The notes under the pieces: model-generated
The model's database searches: none
Seen by the model: the letters and a program-made list of their open reading frames with translations, nothing else
What the model was told of the DNA's origin: nothing
Translations under genes and position numbers: made by a program
Assembly (NCBI GenBank): GCA_018292915.2
Contig: JACVVK020000001.1
Location: 5,247,501-5,311,500 of the forward strand
Direction: 5' to 3'
From: Batillaria attramentaria
Taxonomy: Eukaryota > Mollusca > Gastropoda > Batillariidae
Length of the DNA: 64,000 nucleotides
Shown: piece by piece, positions 1-9,987 of the stretch
Position numbering within the stretch: position 1 is the first letter of the stretch
Layout: the number at the start of each line of letters is the position of its first letter

Positions 1-109
1 AAATGATGACAAAGTAACTATGCTTTTCTTGGCGTCGTTGGGGGCGTTGCAACAACGGACTGTCCGTCTCTATATTGCCCTTTTGTTTCGCCTGTGTTTC
101 TCTTCAGGG

Positions 110-276
110 GGGTGGGTGTTTGGGAGTTTAATGTCCTTTTCCACAACATATGGGTGATACCAAAGACGGGGCAACGATGAAAAAGCCAGCACAAATATAT
201 GGCCCCAGCCGGGATTCGAGCTCACGACCCGAGCATTGGAAGTCCAACGCTCTACCATTCGGCCACCCCGGCTCCC
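110..276 (-). mobile_element. tRNA-derived SINE, family A (copy 1)
   Basis: On the minus strand the element begins with a tRNA-like head (GGGGAGCCGGGGTGGCC) holding a pol III A box (TGGCCGAATGGTAGAGCG) and a B box close to GAGTTCGAATCCCGGC. A family-specific body ends at GTGGTGGAAAAGGACRTTAAAC plus a CCCAAACACCCACCC-like tail. At least seven further copies occur in this window with the same head, body and tail order, which defines the family. It lies inside a duplicated block (see 110-545). Confidence 0.85.
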
Positions 277-545
277 CGTGTTTCTCTTGAAATGAAGTCG
301 TTCTGATGTATTCAGTCACGTCCATGTGCTGTCAAAGAAGTGCGTGTCTGTTTGGAAATCCATTGTGCAGCTATTAACGGCGTGAAACCACCAACGCACA
401 CACTCACAGAGAGAGAAAGAAAGAGAGACAGAGAGACAGACAAGCAGAGACAGACAATGACAATAACAGGCAGAGGTAGACTGAGACTGAGACAGACTGA
501 GACTTAAAGAACCAGACAGAATTACCATAGCAACGCCATAATCCG
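110..545. repeat. Tandem segmental duplication, unit 1
   Basis: The segment of SINE A plus about 270 bp of unique flank recurs at 870-1321, offset by 765 bp. Shared landmarks are TTTCTCTTGAAAT, CCATGTGCTGTCAAAGAAGT and TTACCATAGCAACGCCATAAT. The shared sequence crosses the SINE-flank junction, so the block was duplicated after the SINE inserted. Small differences between units (for example AATGAAG against AATAAAG) show the duplication is not very recent. Confidence 0.85.
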
Positions 546-552
546 AGAGAGA

Positions 553-792
553 TTACTTACTTATTTAGGGCTTTACGCCGCGCAAGCAACAAGGACTATT
601 TCGCGGCTCTGCCAGGTCATTAAAAATAAAAGGCACGCGATGTAACGATATAAATATATATTAAAAATATGTGTAAGCTTAAATGAGATTCCGTGCAATA
701 TTGATTTCTTTAGGACTATAAACAATATCACAGATTGTGTTATAAAGAAAGACTATATTTTATAAAAGAGGTTGGACTCTTTCAAGAAGCTG
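553..792 (-). mobile_element. Retroposon insertion with 12-bp target-site duplication
   Basis: A 240-bp segment is flanked by the direct repeat ATCCGAGAGAGA (541-552 and 793-804). The neighbouring duplicate has a single ATCAGAGAGAGA at 1319-1330 and lacks the segment, so it is the empty site. Read on the minus strand, the segment ends in a core (GCCGCGAAATAGTCC, then GCGGCGTAAA) followed by a short TAAGTAAG-type tail. The same core lies at 7201-7242 on the plus strand. A variable-length target duplication and simple tail suggest LINE-mediated retroposition. The family is unnamed here. Confidence 0.75.
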
Positions 793-833
793 ATCCGAGA
801 GAGAGGAAACCAGAAAGAATCATCAATGTAAGC

Positions 834-868
<35 letters not shown>

Positions 869-869
869 A

Positions 870-1042
870 GGTGGGTGGGTGGGTGTTTGGGGGTTTAACG
901 TCCTTTTCCACCACATAGGGTGATATCAAAGACGGGGCAACGATGAAAAAGCCAGCACAAATATTTGGCCCCAGCCGGGATCGAACTCACGACCCGAGCA
1001 TTAGAAGTCCAACGCTCTACCATTCGGCCACCCCGGCTCCCC
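870..1042 (-). mobile_element. tRNA-derived SINE, family A (copy 2)
   Basis: The head, A box, B box and GTGGTGGAAAAGGACGTTAAAC body are all present on the minus strand. It is the partner of the 110-276 copy within the tandem segmental duplication (870-1321), so it is a duplicate and not an independent insertion. Confidence 0.85.
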
Positions 1043-1789
1043 GTGTTTCTCTTGAAATAAAGTCGTTCTGATGTATTCAGTCTCGTCCATGTGCTGTCAA
1101 AGAAGTGCGTGTCTGTTTGGAAATCCATTGTGCAGCTATTAACGGCGTGAAACCACCAATGCACACACTCACAGAGAGAGAAAGAAAGGAGACAGAAACA
1201 GAGAGAAAGACTAGCAGAGACAGACAATGACAATAATAGGCATAGGTAGAATGAGACTGAGACAGACTGAGGCTTAAAGAACCAGTCTTAATTACAGAAT
1301 TACCATAGCAACGCCATAATCAGAGAGAGAGGAAACCAGACAGGATCATCATTGTAAGCAGAGAGAGAGAGAGAGAGAGAGATCTGATAAGATCACATCA
1401 GATCAGTTTATTATCAACACGCCCCATTACTCTAAACTACATCACTCAGGTCTGTCTGAGCCGGCCGACTGTCGGAGTGTTCCTGACATCCCCCATTCAC
1501 TGAAGTCGTGCAAACTTGCCCGCCGAACGTCCTGATTTCATTACGGAACACTGAAGATGTCTGAGCTAACATGAATGATTTCGTCCACCGGCGCCCGCGG
1601 ACAGACCAGTGTGTCCCGATGTGGACTGGTGCGTTGCCAGCGGAAGACAGCATTTCTGACACACAATGGACGGCCCTTCAAAGCTATTTCCCTCTGGTCG
1701 GATCCATTTGCAAGTCCCTGGATGGTACGTTAGCGGTTAGAGCCGGTCCCGTCTGAAGACTTCTGACGTTTTACGTGTTGCTGGGGCAG

Positions 1790-1848
1790 TCGGTGGTTTA
1801 GCGGTAATGACTTCCGCCACCAGAACGAGAGTAAGAGGTCGAGTCTTA
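1790..1848 (+). repeat. tRNA-like SINE head fragment
   Basis: The sequence GTCGGTGGTTTAGCGGTAATG followed by AGAGGTCGAGTC resembles the tRNA-like head of SINE family B at 9267. The body is missing and a LINE tail follows directly, so it looks like a truncated head or a chimeric junction. Confidence 0.45.
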
Positions 1849-1856
1849 ATTATTTC

Positions 1857-2323
1857 GGGCATCAAAATCAGTTAGACAAAATTCAAAAAGTAATGAACTG
1901 TGCCGCCCGTCTTATCTTCAAAACACCAAAGCGCCAACATGTCTCTCCTCTGCTATCTGATCTGCACTGGCTGTCCATCCAAAACAGAATTCATTATAAA
2001 CTTGCCACTCTCTGCTACAACATTATCTCAGGTTCTGCTCCCCCCTATCTGTCCGCTCTCATTCAGCTCTACACACCATCCCGCAACCTCCGTTCTTCCT
2101 CTGACACCCGTCTTCTCCGTATTCCCATCCGCCGGAAAAAGTTTCAGGGCCAGCGTGCGTTTTCATACATTGGTCCTGTAGTTTGGAACGGCCTCCCCTC
2201 TCACATCCGCCATGCTCAGCCGTTAGCAGTCTTTAAATCTCATCTTAAAACACATCTTTTCTCCATGCAGTAGAACCAACCCCCCCCCCCCTCCATCTCT
2301 GCATGTCACCTGCAAAAAAAAAT

Positions 2324-2366
<43 letters not shown>

Positions 2367-2470
2367 GTAAGTTATATACGCTGTTTTTATGTTATGTTTA
2401 TGTACGCGCCCTGAGCTCTTGCGAGATGGGGCGCCACAAATACCCTTTATTATTATTATTATTATTATTT
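1857..2470 (+). pseudogene. LINE 3' end (reverse transcriptase C-terminal tail and 3'UTR)
   Basis: The frame reads as the conserved tail after the reverse-transcriptase domain of CR1/L2/Jockey-like non-LTR retrotransposons: LDKIQKVMN, then LLSDLHWLSIQNRIHYKL, APPYL, LRSSSDTRLL, QRAFSYIGPVVWNGLPSHIR and FKSHLKTHLF, with a stop at 2271-2273. A 3'UTR follows with an internal (GT)n at 2326-2364 and a terminal (TTA)n at about 2447-2470. The 5' end is truncated, as is usual for LINE copies. A near-identical copy lies at 26811-27366 on the minus strand. No endonuclease or catalytic core is present, so it is a dead fragment. Confidence 0.85.
2326..2364. repeat. (GT)n microsatellite inside LINE 3'UTR
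   Basis: An uninterrupted GT tract lies within the LINE 3'UTR. The sister LINE copy carries a matching CA tract on + at about 26907-26931, so the tract belongs to the element and did not arise after insertion. Confidence 0.9.
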
Positions 2471-2490
2471 GTTTCATGTCTAGTATGTGT

Positions 2491-2830
2491 CACCGTTCAT
2501 TCGTGCTGATGGTCGGGGGTTCTCTCCGGGTACTACGATTCCTTTCCGTCTTCTCTGGAAATGTGTGTTTTTTTGTTTTTTTTTAAATAAAAATAAAAAT
2601 AAATGCAATTCTAAATTTGGAAACCTAAACAGCTGTGGTGATTCCTCACACCACGTGACTGTAATGTGTTTATACAGTATCCGGTATGTGAAAATATACG
2701 TACGGCACTTTGAGCCAAGGAGCTGGATAAAGCGCCTACTTTAATACACACTATTATCATCATCATCATCATCATCACCGTCATCGTCATCATCGTCGTC
2801 ATCATCGTCGTCATCGTCAACGTCATCATC
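2491..2830 (+). mobile_element. SINE family B, 5'-truncated copy
   Basis: The copy starts at CGTTCATTCGTGCTGATGGTC, passes GGTCGGGGGTTCTCTCCGGG, and ends with the family tail (GGATAAAGCGCCTAC, then an ATC/GTC trinucleotide tract). The tRNA head is missing. It matches the full copy at 9267-9697 along most of its length. Confidence 0.75.
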
Positions 2831-3307
2831 ACTATGTCTGTTAGTCAAGATGGTGGAGCATTTTTCCGGTGCTTCTTCGATGCAAAAGTTCAGACGAACA
2901 CCCTTGACAACAATGTAAATTTACTTGATTTCTCTTTTTAATCGTCTCCATTCTGAAATGTGACATTAATACGAGTACAATAATTATGCCTCGCCCTCCA
3001 CCCCCCAAGAAACCCACTCACCCACCCCCACACTCGCACAACCACTTATCCTAGCAATACCACTATGCCACCTCAAACCACCATCACCAATCCACCATGG
3101 ACCTTCCAGTTTAGCACTCAGCCCGGCAAAAAAAAAAAATCACCTACTCTCTAGTATGCAGCACGCAGGCCACCTCAACCTCAGTTTTGAGTTGGTTTAT
3201 TCGGGCTGAGTTCTGAACTAGATCACTCGGTAATCTTTTCCCAACGCTACCCCACCCCCTCCCCCTCCTCCATCTCCCTCTCTCAGTCACTCATTCAGTC
3301 ACATCCT

Positions 3308-3588
3308 ACAGTTGGTTGGTTGGTTAGATGGGGTGTATCGTCCCACGCCACAATGGGATAGCTACCGTAACTGAACAGTACAGTTGAACACTTATCCAAT
3401 CCAGTCAGACTGCCAGATCGGTCACATTTTATGTCATGGACGAGTTACCCAAACAGACCCAGTTCACTGCCAGAGGAAGCGGGGCAACGTGAAAAAGGCC
3501 TGTGCAATTTTTGGGCCCTGTCGGGATTCGAGCCCGGGAGCTTTCGATCTCGAGTCCAACGCTCAAACCGTTGAGCCACCGACTCCCC
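3308..3588 (-). mobile_element. Divergent tRNA-derived SINE
   Basis: On the minus strand the right end reads GGGGAGTCGGTGGCTCAACGG, then a B-box-like GGGCTCGAATCCCGAC and a body with TGGCAGTGAACTGGGTC. The layout matches SINE family A, but the body is different enough to be a separate or old subfamily. Confidence 0.6.
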
Positions 3589-3917
3589 CTTACAGTCATC
3601 AGCCATCAGTTATACAACCATAGCCACCCGAAAATCCCCCTCACCGATGAGTTCGGTGCTTAGGGAGGAAACATCTGCGTCAGACTCTTCGATTCAATTA
3701 AGGACGTGCTTGTCGGCCGAGTGGCACACGCGGGCAATGTGTCTGTAATGTCGCCAGACGCTGTCCGTAATCCGGGGTCCGTTCCCCACGGACTTGTCTG
3801 CTGATGGATGGCACGGTCTCGGACAGGGGATGGAGGGAAGTGTGGCGGAGCCGGGAGGGGGTTGGGGTGGCGAGTTGGGAAGCTGGGTAATGTTGAGAGC
3901 AGACTAACCCAAAGGGA

Positions 3918-4395
3918 TTTTTTTTTTTTTTTTGTGAATCACATTTTTCGCAAAATTAGTTTTTAAGACTTCAAGACAGACTTCACGACAGACTCTAAGA
4001 CAAGGGATGGGGGGATGCGGTGATGGGGAGGGAAGGGGGGTGGGGGTCAGGTTGCGGAGGTAGCGTTGAAGGCGGAGTAGCCACGAGGGATTTTGTTTAA
4101 TCACATTGTGCTCAACGTTAATTTTTAAAATGCCAACGCAGACTCCAAGACAGAAGGAGTGTGAACTTGGAGTGGATTCCATGGCAAGGGCTTGGTCAAG
4201 GAGGGGGGAGATGAGGAGAGAGAGGGTAAGCAGGGGTGAGGTGGGGGGGGGGAGTATAGTGCGTCAAAGAATCACAGTGTCTGCATGATTAGTTTGTAAG
4301 ACTCCTTGTGACTAAGCCTCCAAGACATACTCCAAGACAGAGGGAACTGTGAACTTGGAGTAGATTCTATGGCAAGAGCTTAAAAAAGAATGGGA
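3918..4395. repeat. Degenerate tandem repeat, about 170-bp unit, three units
   Basis: Three diverged units begin near 3930, 4095 and 4265. Each carries an AATCACA(T/G)T start, a 'TTAGTTTTTAAGACT'-like middle and AAGACAGA with GTGAACTTGGAGT(G/A)GATTC in the later two. The third unit ends by a poly-G run at 4410-4422. No coding potential is seen. Confidence 0.6.
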
Positions 4396-4424
4396 AAGGA
4401 TTGCCTGGGGGGGGGGGGGGGCGG

Positions 4425-4783
4425 ATTACCCAATTTCATGAATCGGCTCAAAGCGCCGCGAACTGTACCCAACACGCACGCTCACGTGAATCACACGCAT
4501 TCTCTCACACAATGGACATAAACACATTACAATCACGTAGTGCGAAGGGTCAGCTCAGCTGTTTAAGTTTCGGAATTTAGAACTGCATTTATTTTTCAAA
4601 TTTGGTGGGCTGAACATTTCCAAAGCAGAGGGGTAGGAAGCCGGAGTACCCAGAGAGAACCCCCGACGATCGGCCCGAATGAACGGTGCCACATACGAGA
4701 AGGAAAAATTCTTTGCCCCGAGTGGGACTCGAACCTCTGACGTCTCGCATTGGTGACAAGTCTCTTAACCACTAGACCACCAA
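4425..4783 (-). mobile_element. SINE family B, near full-length copy
   Basis: Read on the minus strand, the head CTTGGTGGTCTAGTGGTTAA is a tRNA-like A box, followed by the B-box stretch GGTTCGAGTCCCACTCGGGG. The body includes CGTCGGGGGTTCTCTCTGGG and TGCTTTGGAAATGTTCAGCC. The tail runs through GTGTGTTGGGTACAGTTCGC-like sequence to AGCGCTTTGAGCC. Order and content match the plus-strand copy at 9267-9697. Confidence 0.8.
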
Positions 4784-5737
4784 GTTTATCTATCTTGTTG
4801 TTGATGTTGTTGTCGGTGGTGGTAATTGGTGGTTGCTGTGGTGATGGTTATGGTAGCATGTGGCCTCCGTTGTACTGGCGGTCGTGTCGTCTGCAAGAGA
4901 TAGTTAATCCGACGGTAACAGGTGCATACAACCTTACAAGAGTAAATCTTTATTTCATTCGTGAATGGGCAGTCCCAATGAAAGTGTCTAGCAGTATTCC
5001 CGTTTGTTTGTTTGTTGTTTGTTTGTTTCAACTGATATATTTTCCGACATCCTGTCTCTTTTCTTTGCCTTCACGCACTTGCTGGAATTGACAACACTGT
5101 CAAAAGTCTTACCAAAATCCAAATATTTACAAAGCGTCTGTGTCTGCCAAGAAGTCTCTTTATCTTGAGCACAAATTAAAAGCTACAAGAAAGGGAAAAT
5201 AAATATACATGAACACTTGATCAATACCGCCTGCATTGTTCTCTACTCCTACTGAAGAAGCTCTCTGGTTCGTCAATGTCGTCTGAAGAAGACCTGCAAT
5301 TACCCCACGAAACAAAATACACCGTAGCCAAGAGGTAAGTATATATATATTCCACAGGCAGTTCTCTTGTATTCCTACCAAAGCTCTCCAGATTTGCTGT
5401 AACCTCGGGCAAAAACCCACGCTGTTGTTTCTGCGCTTCCCATTTCTGCTCTCCTCACCTCTTTCTCTGCCCAGACAGACAGATCGAACGAAGAAATATT
5501 TACGTTGCCAAGTTACCTAACATTAGCTGGAACCGGTCGGCGAGGTTCTGGTGCAGAAGATCGGGTGTGTGTGTGGGGGGGGGGGGATGAGGAGGGGGTA
5601 CGGGGGGGGGGGGGGGGTGTTCCTATCTCTGTGTAATATCTCTGTCGGGGCTAAAGGAGGGTGATTAACCAAGTTGTGGAGTCCAGAATTGGCTACCAGG
5701 GACCTTGGGGTAATGGAAAAACGTCGAATGGACCAAA

Positions 5738-6050
5738 TGGTTGTTGTTATTGCTGTTGTTGTTGTTTGGTTGGTTGTTGTTGTTGTTGTTGTGTTTTGTT
5801 GTTTGTATATGTAGTACTGTCTCCACAACATGGAATGTTCTTGTTTGGTTGGTTGTTGTTGTTGTTGTGTTTTGTTGTTTGTATATGTAGTACTGTCTCC
5901 ACATGGAATGTTCTTGTTTGGTTGGTTGTTGTTGTTGTTGTGTTTTGTTGTTTGTATATGTAGTACTGTCTCCACATGGAATGTTCTTGTTTGGTTGGTT
6001 GTTGTTGTTGTGTTTTGTTGTTTGTATATGTAGTACGTACTGTCTCCACA
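5738..6050. repeat. Minisatellite of 70-76 bp units with nested (GTT)n
   Basis: GTTTGTATATGTAGTACTG recurs at 5801, 5877, 5950 and 6020. Spacings are 76, 73 and 70 bp. Each unit also holds TCCACATGGAATGTTCTTG and a GTT run, and the stepwise 3-bp shortening is consistent mainly with loss of GTT triplets. Long open frames here on both strands are artefacts of the repeat. Confidence 0.9.
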
Positions 6051-6308
6051 GTGGTTGCTTTTTTGTTGTCTGTATCGTTTTCTCTGTAAACAGGCGTTGC
6101 CAATATAAGACCTAAATGCATTCAGTATGTGGTGATTTTTTTTTTCAGTAATATCTGTTTGAAGGCAAATTATTAGGCACATCTCGTCAGGCAAACAGAA
6201 TGGCAATGAATATTGATGAACTTTTTGCTCGCTACCGGCTTCCGGTGTACGTTCTATCACACTGAGTTCAGCTGTGGCACGATACAGGCCGAATCTGCTG
6301 AAGTTCTC

Positions 6309-6345
6309 ACTGCGGGGGTGGGGGCGGGGGGGGGGGGGGGGGGGG
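6309..6345 (+). repeat. Poly-G tract, G-quadruplex-prone
   Basis: GGGGGTGGGGGC is followed by an uninterrupted run of about 20 G. It sits beside the 125-bp duplication at 6361-6575. Confidence 0.7.
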
Positions 6346-6360
6346 CTTACGGGGGTGTTC

Positions 6361-6645
6361 CTGGAGTTGCAGGGGGTAACAGTGCGAGACACCCAGGCTT
6401 GGACAGGACATACATCCAGCGTGGCGTGTTGTTGTTCTTCTTCTTTTTGTTTGTTTGTAGAGTTGCAGGGGGTAACAGTTTGTTTCTGGAGTTGCAGGGG
6501 GTAACAGTGCGAGACACCCAGCCTTTGACAGGACATACATCCAACGTGGCGTGTTCTTGTTCTTCTTCTTTTGTTTGTTTGTTTGTTTGTTTGTTTGTTT
6601 GTTTGTTTGTTGTTTGTGGGGGTTTTGTTGTTCCTTTCTAATTGT
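6361..6645. repeat. 125-bp tandem duplication ending in (TTTG)n
   Basis: CTGGAGTTGCAGGGGGTAAC starts near 6361 and again near 6486, with a third partial match near 6459. Both main units continue through GTGCGAGACACCCAG, GACAGGACATACATCCA and GGCGTGTT. A (GTTT)n tract of about 40 bp closes the array. Confidence 0.85.
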
Positions 6646-7000
6646 AGCTGTTACAGAAAGAAATTAGACTTGCACATCTAATGTATCTGGCTAACACATA
6701 GGTTTGGCGTCTTTCCAGTGGTACACATGTCTTTTGTTGAGCAATAAGGAGCGATTAAAACAAAAGCATGCCGTCGCCAGTAAAGTCTTTTGCGTGTTAG
6801 ATACGGAAATGTTTTGATCTGCGTAGTCCGAATTCAAAACTTGCAGCTGCTGACGGCAGCCGTTCGCAAAAGAGTGATGACCGACGGAAGGAACTCCTGA
6901 TTTCAGGGTGAGTCTGATTACAACATTGTAGGTGTGGCTGTTTATTAATTCATAACCTTCTTTCTCTGTTCATGTTCCCCCTGGCAGCATCTGTAGCTAC

Positions 7001-7275
7001 TTGAAACAGTCCAATCTATTCTCGTATAAACTACCTCAACTAATACGGTCTATCCTCGTCCTCTATATATGTTCGATGTACAAAGAAGTGAAACGTGTTT
7101 TTTTATCATTTAAACTGGACAGATATTTTTTTTATTTGTATTTACATCTTGGGTTTTGTCTGTCTTTTTATTTCAATCTGGCAGAAACGGACCTTGCTTA
7201 GCCGCGAAATAGTCTTTGTTACTTGTGCGGCGTTAAGCACTCACTCACTCACTCACTCACTCACTCACTAACTAA
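7001..7275 (+). mobile_element. Retroposon with GCGGCGTTAAGC core and (CACT)n tail
   Basis: The end of this segment, GCCGCGAAATAGTCTTTGTT then GTGCGGCGTTAAGC followed by a (CACT)n tract to about 7270, matches the minus-strand insertion at 553-792. The 5' limit is uncertain because the bodies differ upstream of CTGGCAGA. Confidence 0.55.
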
Positions 7276-7784
7276 CATTTCAGACATGATTATACTTCAT
7301 CTCAAAAACAATCATGACACTTTGGTAAAGAAATATAACACTTTAAGCTGGATGCATGCGGCCGCTTTGTGCTTCTATGCGAAACAGGAGTGTGGTTAAC
7401 TGGTTCTGCAGCGCAGAATGTAGACGAGATACTAGTAAGCCGCTCCGCGCATCGCTCGCAGACTGAGGCAGTGAACCAGTTCTAGCCTGTCCCGTCCTGT
7501 ATTTCCCACAGGTTATCTCGTCACGATCGCAGATGATATTGATCAAGACAAAGCATCGCAGGCATCACATGCACAACGGCGATGGAAAAACTGGTATATG
7601 CCGTATTACGCAGATAATCTCCAGTTTGGGTTTTTTTTGTTTTGTTTTGTTTGTTTGTTTGTTTGTTTTGTTTTGGTTACGGTTTGTTATTGTTGTTGTT
7701 GTTTTTGCTCGCTTCTCTCAGCGTTCTCTGTGTACTGAGTTGGGAGATGTATGAACGCTCTCTCTCTCTCTCTCTCTCTCTCTT

Positions 7785-7958
7785 GGGGAGCCGGGGTGGC
7801 CGAATGGTAGAGCGTTGGACTCCCAATGCTCGGGTCGTGAGTTCGTATCCCGGCTGGGGCCAAATATTTATGCTGGCTTTTTCATCGTTGCCCCGTCTTT
7901 GATATCACCCGTATGTGGTGGAAAAGGACGTTAAACCCCCAAACACTCACCCACCCAC
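7785..7958 (+). mobile_element. tRNA-derived SINE, family A (copy 3)
   Basis: The head GGGGAGCCGGGGTGGCC begins at 7785 just after a (CT)n tract. It continues with the B-box GAGTTCGTATCCCGGCTGGG and body TTGCCCCGTCTTTGATATCA, and ends at ACGTTAAACCCCCAAACAC. A (CT)n/(GT)n compound microsatellite follows directly. Confidence 0.9.
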
Positions 7959-7979
7959 TCTCTCTCTCTCTATCTGTGT

Positions 7980-7984
<5 letters not shown>

Positions 7985-8037
<53 letters not shown>
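7985..8037. repeat. (GT)n microsatellite
   Basis: A pure GT tract of about 50 bp is attached to the 3' end of the SINE at 7785-7958 through a (CT)n spacer. It may have expanded from the SINE tail. Confidence 0.9.
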
Positions 8038-8041
<4 letters not shown>

Positions 8042-8716
8042 CACGTTCACAAGCACGATCAGAAGCGTCTACTAACGGTCGTTTACAATAGTGACGTGAT
8101 CAACGGTACTTATAAGTATGCGCCCGGATATCGGTTACTGTTAACAATGGAGCCCATTGAAATAACGTTTGTCGTCAGGCTCACCAGTCCTGTTTGTTTT
8201 ATATTTGTTCTTTCTTTCCTTTTCCTTTCTTTACTATCTTCCAGTTACGTTTGTCTCTTTGCCTTTTTAGAAAGACGTCTACTGAAAATTGAACATGTCC
8301 GACGGTAACATTTGCTTCCTAGCACTCAATACGTAATACCTCTTACTGAATATTTCATGTGTGCACACACACATACAATAATTATACGTGATCTCTGCTC
8401 TGCTCTGAAATCACCGTTGACATTTGAAATGTCAGGAAGCAGACACAGACACAGACAGGACAATCTGCGTCAACATTCGATTGTGCAAGACGGAGGATCT
8501 GCGAACAGTCTTCATCTATTATGAACGGGTAATAATCCAGTGCTTGCCACAACTGATGACGAATACAAATCGCGAGTCTAAACGACTGTCTCTCCTCTGG
8601 ATCGATTAGCAGGCAGCATTGTCAGTAATGACGTCCGTCATTGTGGCTAACAACGTCCACGTCTTCGTGCTGACCGATGGCTGATTGTTGTCCACACAAA
8701 CGGCAATGCCCGGAAA

Positions 8717-9118
8717 TTAAAGATCTAAGCTCCCAACAAAAAGCTTTCCGAAGTGTGAAACATTTTAACAGAGTCGACCGTGCAAGCACAGTCAACTCTG
8801 TCACAGATGCAGAGTTTTCAGCGTCCCTGAAACCCCACTAAAAGCTAAAGGCAGCCTGATTCACAGCTCAGTTTGCGTTTTGACACTGAGCGAAAAAAGA
8901 CCGTGCAGCACTCAACATCCGCTGGACACTGTAGCAATGTGTCTCGCTCACTGACCAAGAGCCAAATAATGTCACGGCAAACTCGTGCTCTGGTTTTATA
9001 AGGGTCCCCGAAGCGCTGAAAACTCTGCAACTGTGATAGGGCTGACTGCTTGCACGGTCGACTCTGTAAATTTTTTTCACACTTCGGAAAGCTTTTAGTT
9101 GGGAGCTTAGATCTTTAA
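8717..9118. mobile_element. TTAA-flanked MITE with ~110-bp terminal inverted repeats
   Basis: TTAA lies at both limits (8717-8720 and 9115-9118). The left arm, AGATCTAAGCTCCCAAC then AAAGCTTTCCGAAGTGTGAA and CAGAGTCGACCGTGCAAGCA, is repeated inverted on the right up to GGGAGCTTAGATCT. The arms pair over about 110 bp with a few mismatches around a spacer of about 180 bp. A TTAA target site is the signature of piggyBac-type transposases, but no transposase is encoded, so it would be a non-autonomous passenger. The family is inferred only from TTAA. Confidence 0.75.
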
Positions 9119-9266
9119 GAGGAACGCTTCGCTGTAGCAGGCTTAAAACCGTACCAACATTCACTTTCCATAAGAGTTCGGTGTTTAAACCCTCCCTTTC
9201 TGCGTTGTTTGCAAGGAAGATATGAAATCATATAAAATGTATGAAGCCTGTATACCATTATACCGG

Positions 9267-9661
9267 GACGGTCGGTGGTCTAGTGGTTAAGACTTCGTCA
9301 CCTATGCGAGAGGTCAGGTTCGAGTCCCAGTCGGGGGCAAAGAAGTTTCCTTTCTCGTACGTGGCACCTTTCACTCCTTCGGTCCGATCGTCGGGGGTTC
9401 TCTCCGGGTACTCCGGCTTCCTCCCCCCTCTGCTTTGGAAATGTTCAGCCCACAAAATTAGAAAATAAAATGCAAAATAAAATTGCGAAACCTAAATTGC
9501 TGACATTTCGCACCACGTGTCTGTGATGTGTGCGTGTCCAGTGTGTGAAAAAATGCGTGTGATTCAAGTGAGCGTGCGTGTTGGGTTCAGTTCGCGGCGC
9601 TTCGAGCCCATGTAAGAAACTGGGTAAAGCGCCCACACAATACACAATTATTATTATTATT

Positions 9662-9695
<34 letters not shown>

Positions 9696-9697
9696 CG
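9267..9697 (+). mobile_element. SINE family B, full-length copy
   Basis: The tRNA-like head GGTCGGTGGTCTAGTGGTTA is followed by a B box (GGTTCGAGTCCCAGTCGGGG) and the body CGTCGGGGGTTCTCTCCGGG, TGCTTTGGAAATGTTCAGCC, GTGTTGGGTTCAGTTCGC and GGTAAAGCGCCCACAC. The 3' end is (ATT)n followed by (ATC)n to 9697. Relatives lie at 2491, 4425 (minus) and 18280. Confidence 0.85.
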
Positions 9698-9796
9698 GGC
9701 TTACGCAAGTGTTCGGTGTTTGAACCCTCACTTTCTTCGTTGTTTGCAATGACATGTCTGGGTGTTCCCTATGCAGCCTCAGCACAGGTGATATTC

Positions 9797-9987
9797 TTTT
9801 ATATATACACCTAATGCTTTTATATATACACCTAATGCTTTTATATATACACCTAATGCTTTTATATATACACCTAATGCTTTTATATATACACCTAATG
9901 CTTTTATATATATACACCTAATGCTTTTATATATACACCTAATGCTTTTATATATACACCTAATGCTTTTATATATACACCTAATGC
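9797..9987. repeat. 21-bp minisatellite, nine copies
   Basis: The unit TTTTATATATACACCTAATGC repeats nine times head to tail. Eight units are 21 bp and one carries an extra TA. Copies are otherwise identical, which suggests recent expansion or homogenisation. There are no spacers, so this is not a CRISPR array. Confidence 0.95.

Noticed and set aside
3637..3760. Possible 5S rRNA-like sequence
   Set aside because: The GATGAGTTCGGTGCT string does not fit the internal control region or secondary structure of 5S rRNA.
5523..6536. 337-residue open frame on the minus strand
   Set aside because: It is made of translated (GTT)n minisatellite units, poly-G/C and duplicated repeat sequence; it is Thr/Asn/Gln/Pro-rich with no domain or conservation.
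7785..7858. tRNA-like heads of SINE A and B considered as tRNA genes
   Set aside because: The acceptor stem does not close into a complete cloverleaf, a SINE body follows directly, and no terminator T run is placed at the tRNA end.
9797..9987. Repeat array considered as a CRISPR
   Set aside because: Units follow head to tail with no spacers and the genome is eukaryotic.
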